A stretch of 64,000 bases of DNA from Argentina anserina. Taxonomy: Eukaryota; Streptophyta; Magnoliopsida; Rosales; Rosaceae. The notes below the pieces were generated by a model. That model did not search any database. It saw only the letters and a list, made by a program, of their open reading frames with translations, and was not told the origin of the DNA. Positions 47,267 through 59,890 of this stretch are shown here, one piece after another. Each line of letters opens with the position of its first letter. Position 1 is the first letter of the stretch. Made by a program: the position numbers and the translations under genes. The stretch spans positions 18,371,001-18,435,000 of the forward strand of contig NC_065874.1 in NCBI RefSeq assembly GCF_933775445.1, written 5' to 3'.

Positions 47267-48940
47267 TTGTCGGGCATGAGGTCTTGATTAAGGTTGTAGC
47301 TAAAGCTATGCATTTGTACACTACAAATTACTATTTGTTGCCTCAAAATTTGATTTAGGAACTTCATCATTTGTGTGCTCAGTTTTGGTGGGGTGGTACT
47401 GATGAGAAGAATGGTATGCATTGGAGGGCTTGAGATGCTTTGTGTAAACCCAAATCGGAAGGAGGTATGTGTTTTCAACATCTGTTTGCCTTCAATCTAG
47501 TAATGTTAGCTAAACAGGGTTGGAGGATATTACAGAAACCCGACTCACTACCAAGTAAGTTGCTGAAGGCTATTTATTTTCCCTACTATAACTTTTGGGA
47601 AGCTGAAGTTGGGAATGCTCTCGCCTATGCTTGAAGGATTATTATAGTAGGTCAAGATATTTTGAGATATGGCATCCGACGTCAAATTGGAGATGATTCT
47701 ACTAGTGATGTTTGGGATGATCCATGGTTACCTGGATTAGACCTTTCTGACTACTGTACTTCGCGTGTGAGATGGGTTTCTGAGCTGTTTACTAGTTCTG
47801 AGCAGTGGAATTTAGTTATGTTTTCTGAGCTATTTCCTCAAGCTATTGTGGCACAGATTACTGCTTTACCTATTTCGGCACGACAACATAGTGATCGGTG
47901 GATCTGGGGTAAAGATAGGAAAGATAAGTTTACTGTCAGATCAACGTATCATCTAGCTCGAAAGAAGGTCCTTGAGGAGGGACCGGCTCCTAATCTAAGT
48001 TCCACCCTGTGGAACAAGATTTGGGATGCTCTAGTTCCGGAGAAGGTTAAAATTTGTATGTGGAAGGCGACGTCCAATATTCTTCCTACCTGAAGCAGGC
48101 TCAGTGAGAGAGGTATTGATATTGATACCAAGTGCCCATTTTATGAGGAAGAGGTTGAGTCTCATATCCATGCCTTACGTGATTGTGTTCATGCTTTTTC
48201 ATGCCTTAGGGAAGTTTGTATTCCTTAGACTCATCATGAAGACAGGGTGTATGATTGGTTAGTTTCTTGCCAAAACTCTAATCCTCAAACTTTTCCTATT
48301 CTTCTTATGTGTATCTCGGCAGTGTGGGATAACAGGAATTTCAAGGTATGGAATGACGAGGTTAAGGAGGCAAAGGTTCTTATGCTGACTATTATAGGCT
48401 GGTGGACTGTTTAGGCTAGGAAGCCTCCGCCAACTCCTAGAGTACGAGTTCTTTCTCGTTTGGAGAAACCTCCCATGGGTTACTTGAAGCTAAATGTGGA
48501 TGCAACTTTTCGTCCTGCTAATAATGCTACTGGCCTGGGTGGGATTTTCAGGGATCATACTGGCTCATGATTGGGTGTGTTCTCTCTCTATAGGACTACC
48601 TCTATGTCCCCTTTACATGCTGAATTTCTTCCTGTCATAGAAGGGTTGAAGTTTGCGTACACGCATCTTTAACCCGCTTAATATCAAGTCAGATTGTCAG
48701 ATTCTTGTTGATGCGGTCCTTCATAAGACGCTAGATTTTTTGGAGTATGGTTTTTTTATTTTTTATTTGAGATGTATTATGACTTCATTGTCTAGTAGTA
48801 GATTACTTTTTGTACGTCGTTCGGCGAATAGTGTAATCTTTTGGATTTTACTACTGTAATCCCTTCGGGTGTGGAGGGTATTATAACCACTGAGTGTAAT
48901 GATCCTTGATCAATGAATTTGTTTCATTCCCCTAAAAAAA
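47267..48940 (+). pseudogene. LINE ORF2 3' half: RT end, zinc-binding domain, RNase H-like, poly(A)
   Basis: It begins with SGHEVLIKVVAKAM, continues with FWWGGTDEKNGMHW near 47379 and CKPKSEGGMCFQHLFAFNL at about 47445-47500, then WDDPWLPG near 47713. The zinc-binding reverse transcriptase tail follows (DRWIWGKDRKDKFTVRSTY, then WNKIWDALVPEKVKICMWK). An RNase H-like domain is seen from about 48485 (LKLNVDATFRP, GLGGIFRDHTG). It ends in CCCCTAAAAAAA near 48930-48940. Stops at 47431, 47633, 48091 and others disable it. This is a plant L1-type LINE. Confidence 0.88.
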
Positions 48941-48944
48941 TGTG

Positions 48945-51900
48945 CTGATACATTAGTGTGCTAATACATTTTAAAACTCCCCCTTGTGCCAAGTTAAAGG
49001 TGAACTGGTGCATGTAATGTTGTCTCGTCAAAAACCTTGCGAAATAACAAAACCCAATATGACAAAATAAAATTCAATCGAAGGGAAAAATAACATAACA
49101 CACTAATGTGTGTTAGAATCCCCTTGAATTCTACATCTCCCCATGATCCTTACATTAACCAAGGGAGCTTGGAAATCATTCGCGTTAATATATTTTCATA
49201 TATTTCTCAAATGTGATCTTAGGCAATGATGTGGTAAAAAAATATGTCACATGTTCCTATGATCTAACTTATATCTTGACGGACATATTTCTCAAATGTG
49301 ATCTTAGACAATGATGTGGTAAACAAATATGTCACATTTCCTCTGATCTAACTTAAATCTTGACGGATGCCTATTGTTGTACTATAGGGGATTGATGCAT
49401 TCTCCATTAACATGTCTTTTAAGTATTAAATTTCATTTGTGGTCCGTCTTTTGTAGGGAAAGAATAGTCCTAAGTCAATGGTTTCAGTTAGTCTATAATT
49501 GTGCTTATACATTTTCCTTCAACACCCCCCTTATGTAAAGTCAAATGTGAAATAGTGCATGAACTATTGCCTCATCAAAAACATTTTCCATTAACAAAAC
49601 CCAATAGGATAAAATAAAAATTAGTCGAAGGGAAAAAGAGTACAACTCACTAATGTGTGTTAGACCCTCCTTGAAGTGTACTCCTCCCCTTGATCCTTAT
49701 ATCAACAAAGGGAGCTTGGAAATCATTAGCATTTTCACAATTTTAGATATTTTTGAAATGTGATATTAGGCAATGATGTGGTAAACAAATATGCCACATT
49801 CTCCTCTGATCTTACTTAAATCTAGACGGACACCTATTGCTGTATAATAAATGATTGACATGTTCGCTATTAACTTGACCTTGAAGTTTTAAAGTTTTAT
49901 TTGTGGTCCATGTTCTTTAGGGAAAGAATAGTCATAAGTCAATGGTTTCCTTTAGTAAGTAATTGTGCTAATACATTTTTCCTCCAACACTTGTGTCAAG
50001 TCAAAAGTGAAATAATTCATGACATGTTGCCTCGTCAAAAACCTTGCCTAGTAACAAAACACAACGGGATGAAATAAAATTTGGTCGAAGGGAAAAAGAG
50101 CACAACACACTAATGTGTGTTGGACTCCCCGTGAAATCTACACCTCCCTCTGATTCTTATATCAACAAAGGGAGCTTGGAAATCATTCGTGTTTTCATTT
50201 TATATATTTCTCAAATGTGATCTTAGGCAATAATGTGGTAAACGAATATGTCACATTCTCCTCTGATCTTACATAAATCTTGATGGACGACTATTGTTGT
50301 ACTTTCAATGATTGGGGTGTTTGCCATTAACTTGTTCTTTCAGTTTTAAAGTTTCATTTGCGGTCCATGTTCTTTAGGGAAAGAATAGTCCTTAGTCAAT
50401 GGTTTCCTTTAGTCAGTAATTGTGCTAATACATTTTCCCTTCGACACTCCCCCTTGTGGCAAGTCAAGAGCGAAGTAGTGCATGACATTTTGCCTCATCA
50501 AAAACCTTGCCCAATAAAAAAACCCTAATGGGATAAAATAAAACTTGGTCGAAGGGAACAAGTGCACAACACACTAATGTGTGTTAGACTCCCCTAAAGT
50601 CTACACCTCGTCCTAATCCTTAGTTCAACCTAGGGAGCTTCGAATCATTCGCGTCTCCATATTTTTCATATATTTCTCAAATGTGATCTTAGGCAATGAT
50701 GTGGTAAACATATATGCCATATTCTCCTATAATCTTATTAAAATATTGACGAACACCTATTATTGTATTGTAGGGGATTGACACATTTGCCAGTAACTTG
50801 TCCTATAAGTTTTAAGTGTCATATGCGGTCCATCTTAAGTAAGGAAAGAATATTCATAAGTCAATAGTTCCCTTTAGTCACTAATTGTGCTAATACATTT
50901 TCCATTCAACAATCCCCTTATACCAAGTCAAAAGTGAAGTAGTGCATGACAAGTTGCCTCGTCAAAAACCTTCCCTAGTAACAAAACCCAATGAAATAAA
51001 TTAAAACTTGGTTGAAGGGAACAAGAGCACAACCATTAATGTGTGTTAGACTCCCTCTAAAGTCTATATCTCCCCCTAATCTTTACATCAACCAAGAGAG
51101 CTTGGAAATTATTTGTGTTCCTATGAAGGTGGGCAATGATGTGGTAATTAACCAAAAAAAAAGGCAATGATGTGGTAAACATATATGCCACATTCTCCTC
51201 GGATCTTACTAAAATCTTGATGAACACTTATTTTTGTACTATAGGGGATCAGTGTGTTCGTCATTAACTTTTCCTTCCAGGATTAAAGTGTCATATGCGG
51301 TCCATATTATGTATGGAGAGAATATTTGAAACTCAATGGTTCATTTTAGTCACAAATTGTCCTATTACATTTTTTCTTCAACACACCCCTTGTGCCAAGT
51401 CAAAGGTGAAGTAGTACATGAACTGTTGCTTTATTAAAACATTTTCAAGTAATAAAATTCAATCAGAAAAAATAACACTTGGGTCGAATGGAAAAAGAGC
51501 ACAACGCACTAATGTGTGTTAGACTCCCGTTGAAGTCTACCCGTCCCCTAATCCTTATAGCAACCAAAGGAGGTTGGAAATTATTCGTGTTTCCATATTT
51601 TCATATATTTCATAAATGTAATTTTTGGCGATGATGTGGTAAACAAATATGCCACATTCTCCTCTAATCTTACTTAAATCTTGGCGGACCCCTATAACTG
51701 TACTCTAAGGGATTGGCATCTTCACCATTAATATTTTCTTTAAGTATTAAAGTTTCATTTGTATTTCATCTTCAGTATGAAAAAGATATTCATAAGTCAA
51801 TGGTTCCCTTTAGTCACTAATTGTCTTAATACATTTTTTCTTCAACACACTCCCTTGTGTTAATCAAGGTTTAAAATATCGGTATTGACATATATATTGT

Positions 51901-52360
51901 TTTTTTAATGGAGATATCAAATATATCGAGGATATTGGAGAAAAAAATATCATTCATGTTCCAAATTTATTTATTTTTAAATTACATATAAACATTTACA
52001 ATTTTTATTTATTTATTATTGAATTACATGCAAAAAAAATTTAAGTGAAAATATCGACGATATATCAGATATATCGTCAATATCGGGGATATTTTATGTT
52101 GTCGGAGAAATATCACAGATCGGGAGAAAATAAGATATTTACCCCTAAGATATGTCGTTTTTATAAGGGAGATATCGAGAGATATATCGGAAATATCGAG
52201 AATATTTAGAACCTTGGTGTTAGTCACATGTGAAGTAGTGCATGAACTATTGCCTCATCAAAAACATTGTCAAGTAACAAAATTCAATTAGAAAAAATAA
52301 AACTTGGTCGAATGGAAAACGTGTACAACGCACTAATATGTGTTAGACTCTCGTTGAGGG
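48945..52360. repeat. Tandem array of about 465-bp units
   Basis: Seven partly diverged units, anchored at the CAAGTCAAARGTGAA word: 48991, 49538, 49998, 50461, 50925, 51397 and about 51862. Spacings are 547, 460, 463, 464, 472 and 465. The first unit is longer through an internal duplication of about 80 bp (CTCAAATGTGATCTTAG). Each unit has CCTCGTCAAAAACCTTGCC, ACACACTAATGTGTGTTAGA and GGCAATGATGTGGTAAAC. The last unit is interrupted by a hAT MITE and ends near 52360. No frames are conserved between units. Confidence 0.9.
51865..52216. mobile_element. hAT MITE in the tandem array, TSD GTGTTAAT/GTGTTAGT
   Basis: 352 bp bounded by CAAGGTTTAAAATATCGG and inverted CAAGGTTCTAAATATTC. Flanks GTGTTAAT (51857-51864) and GTGTTAGT (52217-52224) match 7 of 8. 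The interior is made of TATCG/CGATA words. Its right part matches, inverted, the first 200 or so bases of the larger element at 57883-59770 (GATATATCGTCAATATC, AATAAGATATTTACCC), so it looks like a deletion derivative. Confidence 0.85.
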
Positions 52361-55300
52361 AGTGTAAGAGGGTGTTTTGAGGTGGTGCGACTAGGCCCAA
52401 AGTTAATCGAGGGATGATCCAAGAATGACCTTGTCGTGATGAACTTGAGAGTATCGACATCAAATCAATACACAATAACATAGCTTATATAAAGCGTGGT
52501 AAGAGAGCTGGATGCTTTTGAGTTCAGTAGAGATGAGATTGCATGATTTAAATGGTGATTGAGGTATGGTGAGTAGTAGTTTGGGTGAGAAAGATAAAGC
52601 ATGATCTCTTACTTGTGTTTTATAAGTTTTTGTGGGTTGGGATGAAATTGGATCGTAACAGTGACTATCTCCCTCTTTATAGTGGAGCTAGGAATGGAAG
52701 GGGAACCTCAAGGACTGATGGTTCTTGGTATTTCTCTTCATCTCGTGGGAGAGATTCATAATCAACGTATAGGGGCGGTGGTGACAGAGAAATAGGTCAG
52801 CGTTGCTCAGACCTTGGCATTCATAGCTCCCTAAATCACGTTCTAAGAGATTGTAAGGGTAGGAAGTCGAAGAGATCTTGAAGGATTTGCGCGAGATCAT
52901 CTCTCTCGAATTCTCTGGTGCTACTGAAATTGGCTGAGCGCCTGTCCCAGAAATAAAAAGGATAGAATGTGTTTACTAAATGAAAAAGAAGGAACTGAAA
53001 TGGATATGGATCATGAGTTCTGTAATGGGATTTGTGTCAGAAATGAGCTTTGACTTTGTTGGGTCGAAAATCCATTTCTGTACAAGCCCAAGGTCAAATT
53101 TAGAGTCACATAATGCATGAATTTTAGTTCTCAAGTCTAAAATTTGTTTAGGTACTCTATTTTGATGATAGACCTCACAAGATCCGTTACTTTCCAAACT
53201 ACAACCCCTCGTGTAAGTCCCAAAGTGTAGTTTGGGTTTACAAGAATTGCACGATGTGCTTTAATATATGCTTGGTTTGATATTAAGCTTGGTGTGACTT
53301 TAGAATTGTTGATCCTTGTTTTTTAAATGTCGGGCCTTGGTATTGAACTTATGGAAATATAGGTATCAATATTAGCCCCTTAGTTACGTGGGCTATTTAA
53401 AGCATGAAATTGGTAATATAATAAAAAGAATGAGAAAACCCATGTCTGGCCCAAGTTTGATAGCGTCGAACTGAGGTAGTAAAGTTGGTCGTTGGCTACT
53501 CGGCTTGAATCCTTTGTGTTTGTCTAATAATCATTGCTTGGAGTTTCTGAAGATATTCTTAAATAAATTAAGTTTTGGGTTGTAGGCATTCTCTTCTTCT
53601 CACAGTTTGTATTTTTCTTTGTTGCTGCAGAGACTGGTTAATTTACTAGGCTTGGGTGCTGATGTTTCATGAATGTTGATTGCTTGGACAAAAGTTTCTT
53701 CAGTCACCGTGGGTACACTGAAATTTCCCAAATTTTATCGTCTCCTTTCTTTCTACCGCGTGGATTTGTGATTTTTTTCATTGCAGGGAATTAACTTTCT
53801 ACGGTCTTCTCGTATCTCCTTCAATTGGTGGTATTGATTCCCGCCTGGAGTTAGCGACAAACGTGCTTTGGGTAACCTTCAATCTCTCAGGTGACTCTTG
53901 TGAATATTTTGCTTCTGTTGGGATATTTCAATCCAGGTTATTGAGATATCTCATTCCGAATGGATTTTTGGATTAGCTCAATCTTTGCGTCTGCTGCGGT
54001 ATGGATAATTGCATGTGGCTTATTGTTGTAGTACTTTGTGTCTAACTTTGTTTCGATGTGTTTGAAGTTACACATGCTTTTGAACTGTATTGATCCTATT
54101 GCTTGGCTTGAGTTAGTGATTTTGAGGGTAATTGCTTAAATAGTTCATGAAGATAGCTAGAAGATTTTGCTTGTTTTTTGTAACACTTCGAAACAATTGT
54201 TGTTCTGGCTTTGCTTGGTCTGCATGTACTTTTGGATAGCTCTGGCTTGTTGCCATATTAAGTATTGCTTGGTAGAGCTCTAATATGGTAGAGCTTTGTA
54301 GCTTGGCTTGATTGCTACACGACCTTAAAAGATGAGATTGGCATGGCTTGTGCATGCATATCTAATGCTTGTTGCCTCAGACTACTTTTGCTTAGTGTAA
54401 GCTTGTATAAGTATCAATTGTTTCTCTACGTTGTGGATCTGCTTGGCTTGAGCTTGGCATAAGCATGTGATTGGCAAAATATTTGCGGGGAATTTGCATG
54501 AGCTTGGCATTGGCATGGACTTGACATGGTACAATGGTTCATACAATTAGACTAGGTGCAACTTATTGAGCATGAAATTTGTCATGATCGCTAGCACATG
54601 TAAGGAACTTGTTTGCCTCTAATTCTTGTAGCTCTATCAAAGCAATGACTAACCATCTAGCTAGCAAATTTGGTATACTCCACAGGGTGTTGGAGCAATT
54701 TATAGGATTGGGTTAGATTGTGGGCAGTGGGTACTAATTTTGGTACATAATTGGATATGTGGGTAGTTGTGTGGACAGTTGCTTTGGATACTTGTATTGA
54801 CTAACAAATGCTTAAAATATGGTTGTAGAGGAAGGCTTAAAGTATGACTTTGCTTGCTGAAATTTGTGTATAAATATATATCAGTGGTGGAGTAAAAGTT
54901 GGCTATGACTGGTTGGAACTAGTTAAGACTTAAGAGTAGATATACGCTTCATGTTGAAAACTTGATTCATGGCATGTGAAAGCTTGTAAGTACTTGCTAG
55001 ATCCTCAGATGATCCCGTTCTTTGATTGGCTTTGGCATTTGGATAAATTTAATGCATGCTTGTAAGGTTGTTTTTGAAATTTGATGCAACCTTAACTTTG
55101 CATGGGGTTTATCTCTCTTGGCTTGTGTCCACTTTCAGGATTACCTATTCCATTAGCAACTGCTCATGTTGAAAGCATGATCATGACAACTTCTTTGATT
55201 TTGTTGGAGTAATGATGATTGAGAACTTGGAAACATAGCTTTGGTCCCGGCAGCTCAGCCCCTAGGTATGAATATACAGTGCTTACTATTGTTTCATTAG

Positions 55301-57115
55301 CATGTTCAAATTGGCACGAGAGTGATGGAATTGTTGGCTTGGAGAATTTGAGAGTCTTGTATCTTATATATGTGATCTGGTAATGTCGGCTTTTTGTAAT
55401 TCTGAAGTATGATTATTGATGTTAATGGAATACAACCCGTTTGAACATTAGCATGAGGTTTGCTTGTTTACTTTTTAGCTTGCTCGAGGAGAATACTTCT
55501 AGCCATGAGTTCTTAGTTGTCTGTTTTTTTTTTTAGGTGCAAGAGATCTCATGAAATTAGGCTAAAATGACTTAAGTGGTGCTTATTGAAACTGGTTTTA
55601 CAGAGAGGTTTGAACAATGTATGTCATTTGGTGCAAAAATGGCTAGCTTTTAGTGATGTAAATGCACACACATATTTGAATATTGTGCTAACTAATACAA
55701 AAAAGTACGGTATAATTTGAATGGGTAAATCAAATATAAAAATCTCATACTAAAGCAAGTATTTGGTAAGATGGATGTTTGAAGACTGGAGTTGGGAGGA
55801 ATTGAGTTTGAAGCATTGTAGATGGTTGTGGCATGACATTGGCTTGGTATATAACACTAAGTTTAGCATTTTGTAAGGATGATTTTGTGTTGGACATGCT
55901 TGTCTTCTTTCTTTATGCACTGCAAGGTAATCTATATCGCATGAGCTGTTTGAATAGGTTGGTAAGAGTAACTTGTCTACTTAAGTTCTTCCTTCGTATA
56001 GGTAATTTTCATCTTGCCAGTGAACCACTTCATGTACAAGAAGCCTGGCTTCCTCTTTTTGATGACGTTAACATGTCAGTATGAAAAAAGAGTTTTTGAA
56101 TGCGTAGTGAATGACTCATTGATTGGCAAGGTGATGAATGAATTCTTCATAATTTTCTTTGTGACTTGATTAAACTCTGGCATGTGTATTGTATATCAAT
56201 AATGCGCAAGTTTGTTGATCATGCCATGCTTCTTTGGTTTTCTTTCACAAGAATGTCAATATTTGAAAACTTTAAAACAAAGTTTCCTTCCCGGTAGCCC
56301 CTACTCATTCATAGTAGTGGCCTGGTTATGTGTTGCTGCATGATCATAAAGCTTATCCTTAGCTTGTCAATTAGTTCCTTGACTGCCTGTTCTTTGGGTT
56401 GTGTTCATTTGGATTTGATTTGCTTGTTTTCTATAGTTTTAACGTGGTAGCAAGCGTGAATAACTTTAGAATAACTTGGTTTGGCTTCTTTTAATTGACT
56501 GAGTAGCATGATAACTCTTTCTTATGTTTGCTCATCATGAAGTAAGGTGTTAGGCTAGGACACGCTTTTTTGATATGTTTATGATGTGTCTATGGAATGA
56601 AATATTTGGTGTAAAAGTTGTCAGTGAAGCTTGTTGCTAACGAATGGTAGAGAGCTTGATCAATAAATATCATGATATGATATTTAGAGATATATGCTTG
56701 AAGTAGGAACAATAATCTGTTGTAAGTAGATTACTGAAAATAACTCTATTGCAACATCTAAATGATGAGCCTGATGTGAGATAATGTTGTTGGCATAAGC
56801 TTGAAAGACTTATTTTGCTTGAAAATTATAGTGGCATGCTAGTTTAACTTTAAATTGGCTTGTTTTCATATAGGTGAAGGTTTAGTCACAGCTTTGGAAA
56901 TTTCGGCTATGGGTACAAGAACTTTGGTAACGCTTGAGAATCATTGGCTAAAGACCAATGACAACTTTGTCTCTCAACCGCTTTCAAGGCTTGGTTCGAA
57001 GAAGGTTTGCAATTGATTTCAAAGGAGTGGCTATGACATGAATTTGGTAAACGAAGTAGAAGAACTTATCAAATTTTGAGTGTTTCTTGTTAGATGGCTT
57101 GAACCATAAATGTAG
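52361..57115. other. T/G-skewed region without recognisable gene
   Basis: 4.7 kb with no long frame and no family motif. From about 53280 the plus strand is T- and G-rich and repeats GCTTGGCTTG-like words (54293-54310, 54441-54462 and elsewhere). No LTR pair, terminal repeat or splice-consistent coding series was found. It could be a non-autonomous retroelement or a non-coding transcription unit; both are guesses. Confidence 0.4.
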
Positions 57116-57260
57116 GCCTCATCATTTAGCCCGCGGATCCGATGGACTTTTACCCGGCCCGGCCCGCGAGAAAACCCGCTTTTGTGGGTAAAGGGCCGGG
57201 CTTAGATTAGAGGTGTGAAATCTGGTCCGGCTCGGTCCGTAAAAACCCGCCAAATAATAA
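57116..57260. repeat. CCCGGCCC-rich block
   Basis: Repeated CCCGGCCCGGCCCGCG and GGGCCGGGC words similar to the block at 21325-21465. Such words are frequent in subterminal parts of plant hAT-type MITEs. Ends were not found. Confidence 0.35.
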
Positions 57261-57599
57261 AATATTATACACACATATTTTATAAGGTTTAGAATAAAAC
57301 TATCGCATTATGAAGTAACTATATTAAGGAAACTTCTCGGGATCGATCGACACCAGTCGATATGATCGGTATATATATTTAGTGACCCTGTAAACATTTG
57401 GGCAAATTATAAAAATGTACCATCTCTTAACTTATATTAGAAAAAAGTCACTACTTATGAATTAATTATAAAAAAGTCATCACATTTAAGTGGAAATTAT
57501 AAAAAGGTCAATAAAATTAGAAAATAGTCACTTTAAAAATATTGTATGGACTATTTTGTCATTTCTTACTCTTTTTCTTCTTTTTTTCCTTCTTTTTTT

Positions 57600-57882
57600 C
57601 TTACTGTCACAGAATCTGTCACACTGTCTATTTACACTAACGGTCACACCCACTGTCATACTAATCTCATTTAAATTTTAACAAAATTTCACATATTTTC
57701 ACATTTCCTCTCGGCATGTCACAGCTCCTGTCACAAACGCTATCACAGACGTTGTCACAGACACTGTCACAACTGCTATCACACTATCTATTTACACCCA
57801 CTGTCACAACCTCTGTCACAATATCTGTCACAACCACTATCACACTACTTATTACACTAACTGTCACACCTCCTGTCACACC
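57600..57882. repeat. 12-bp TGTCACA tandem repeat, left part
   Basis: Loose 12-bp units of TGTCACARNNNC, regular at 57716-57780 (SQTL repeats if translated) and mixed with CTATTTACACCCACTGTCAC. The array resumes at 59771 after the hAT element. The segment TATCACACTATCTATTTACA occurs on both sides. Confidence 0.8.
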
Positions 57883-59770
57883 CAAGGAACAAAATCTCCC
57901 CGTTATTTCCGATATATCATCAGATATCTCCATTTTTCAAAAAAACGATATATCTTAGGGTAAATATCTTATTTTTTCCTGTATCTGCGATATTTCTCCG
58001 ATAATATAAAATATCTCTAATATTTCTCTGATATTGACGATATATCCGATATATCTTCGATATTTTAGAGAAATATTTGAAAATTTTCACTTAAAAAATT
58101 TAACTCAATTTGAGGATGTCTCAGATTCTCCTTGACCTAAATTTTTTGATTAATTAATCACCTCGAGCCTCGAGGGATATAAAAAATAAGAGTAGTCCTT
58201 CAATCGGCTATTTTCAATTTTTCGTAAAAGATATCGAGAAGATCAGTGAAAGTTCAAGTCTTAACTCTTAAAAGTCAAGCCATATCAGTGACCAGTGCTC
58301 TCATTGACCTTGAGAGAATCCAAAATAAAGGGTCACAACATAGTCTCACACTCTCATGACGATCATAAGAGAATATCCAGAATTTTAGTAACAAATGTTC
58401 TTCTCGAGGAATATAGAAAGAGTAGTAATCTTTATCTCATTGACGTCCTCTCAAAAGATATCTAGATAAGGAGTCTTCTCCTTCAGCACTATTGGGGAAA
58501 GTAAGAAAACATGAGTCACAATGTAGTCTTTGTCTCCTAGAGGTTCCCTCATAGATTGCTAGCAACCTGTGAACCCATCATGGAATGATGATAATACTGA
58601 AATTTGACATCCGTATTTTAGCACAAACGGCTTCCTCTTCTGCTTGTGAAAGAAAGTAGAGTACTTTTGCTCTTATTCATACAAAGAAAAGGAACCGTCT
58701 TGCATATCAGAAGTTGGAAAAATTCGTATACTACTACTATAACACGAAGTTACGACTACGTGATAAACGAGCAAATGATAATGTGATTAATGAAAACAAT
58801 TATATCGATCTACTTCATGTTGCTATGAACCACTTCAGAATGACATTGATCCTCTTCATGATTGGATTATGCATGCACACCTCGATGATGAAAATGACAA
58901 CCCTCCTCCACATGTCGTAGAAAAGGCAACTGATTTTGGAATTGATGTAAACAAGGTATTATCTGATGAAGTTGGAGACCCGGGAGATGATTCTAATAAT
59001 GCTAGTGTGTGGGGCGGTGTAGCAACTCCAGATTGTTCAAATAGTGATGATGATGATGGTGGTGGTGGTGGTGATGGTGGTAATGGTGATGGTAGTGGTG
59101 CAAGTCGACAAGGTGGTAGAGATACAAGGTTTGAATATGGACAATTTTATGTAGGTGGATAATTTGAGCAGTTTACTTGTGAAAGTAATTTTGATCATGC
59201 TACCCAAGATGAGAATCATGGATCTAGAACAGGCGGTCATGGTGCGCAACGGAAAAATATGTGCAGGAGGAGGACAAGAGGAATTATTGATGATCAAAAT
59301 ATTTCATCTGATGTTAGTTCAATTGCCTTAAGTTTTGATTCTATCAGTTTAGGCACATAGCACAGTGAGATGTCAAACGAATCACATGAAGTCAACTATC
59401 AATATGGTCATCCTATTTATAATTATGGTCAGTTTGAAGACGTTTATGATCAATTATCGAGTTGGGTTCATCCTTACTACCCCATTCTCGAAGAAACTAT
59501 TAGTAGCTCAAAAAGAGATATATAACTATCATGTTAACCATTACAATTCGTACTATATAGTTCGTATGTCTTGGGCAAAGTAAGCACCTAGAGCTTCTTT
59601 CTAGTACTAGATAAAATTAATAATTGTATTTATTTATATGTAATTCAATAATAAATAAATAAATAATTTCGGAAGAGGAACAATATTTTTTTCCAATATC
59701 CCCGATATATCTGATATCTCCCTTTTTCAAAAAAACGATATATCCCCCGATACCGATATTTTGAACCTTG
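57883..59770 (+). mobile_element. hAT transposon with decayed transposase, TSD GTCACACC
   Basis: 1888 bp bounded by CAAGGAACAAAATCTCC and inverted CAAGGTTCAAAATATCGG, with perfect 8-bp duplications GTCACACC at 57875-57882 and 59771-59778. Both ends are rich in CGATATATC words. The right half holds the C-terminus of a hAT transposase. The middle (58100-58580) is not recognised. It is probably an internally deleted former autonomous element. Confidence 0.88.
58615..59163 (+). pseudogene. hAT transposase C-terminal fragment
   Basis: The frame near 58629-58850 reads TASSSACER, then STFALIHTKKRNRLAYQKLE and KFVYYYYNTKLRLRDK, matching the dimerisation-region end of plant hAT transposases. TAG near 58652 stands where the family has a tryptophan codon. 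A shift near 58830 moves to a frame with DPLHDWIMHAHLDDEN and an acidic, glycine-rich tail ending at 59162. The N-terminal zinc finger and catalytic region are missing. Confidence 0.75.
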
Positions 59771-59778
59771 GTCACACC

Positions 59779-59890
59779 TCCTATCACACTCACTGTCACA
59801 GACGCTGTCACAACCGTTATCACACTATCTATTTACACCCACTGTCACAACCTCTGTCACACTACCTGTCACAACCTCTATCACACTAGC
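59779..59890. repeat. 12-bp TGTCACA tandem repeat, right part
   Basis: Continuation of the array interrupted by the hAT element, with units such as CTGTCACAGACG and CTGTCACAACCT. It ends where the coiled-coil gene fragment begins. Confidence 0.8.

Noticed and set aside
48945..52360. Possible CRISPR-like or gene-cluster interpretation of regularly spaced repeats
   Set aside because: Units are contiguous 465-bp tandem repeats in plant DNA, with no short repeat/unique spacer structure.
57716..57958. Frame with SQTL repeats
   Set aside because: Translation of the 12-bp TGTCACA array running into the hAT element.
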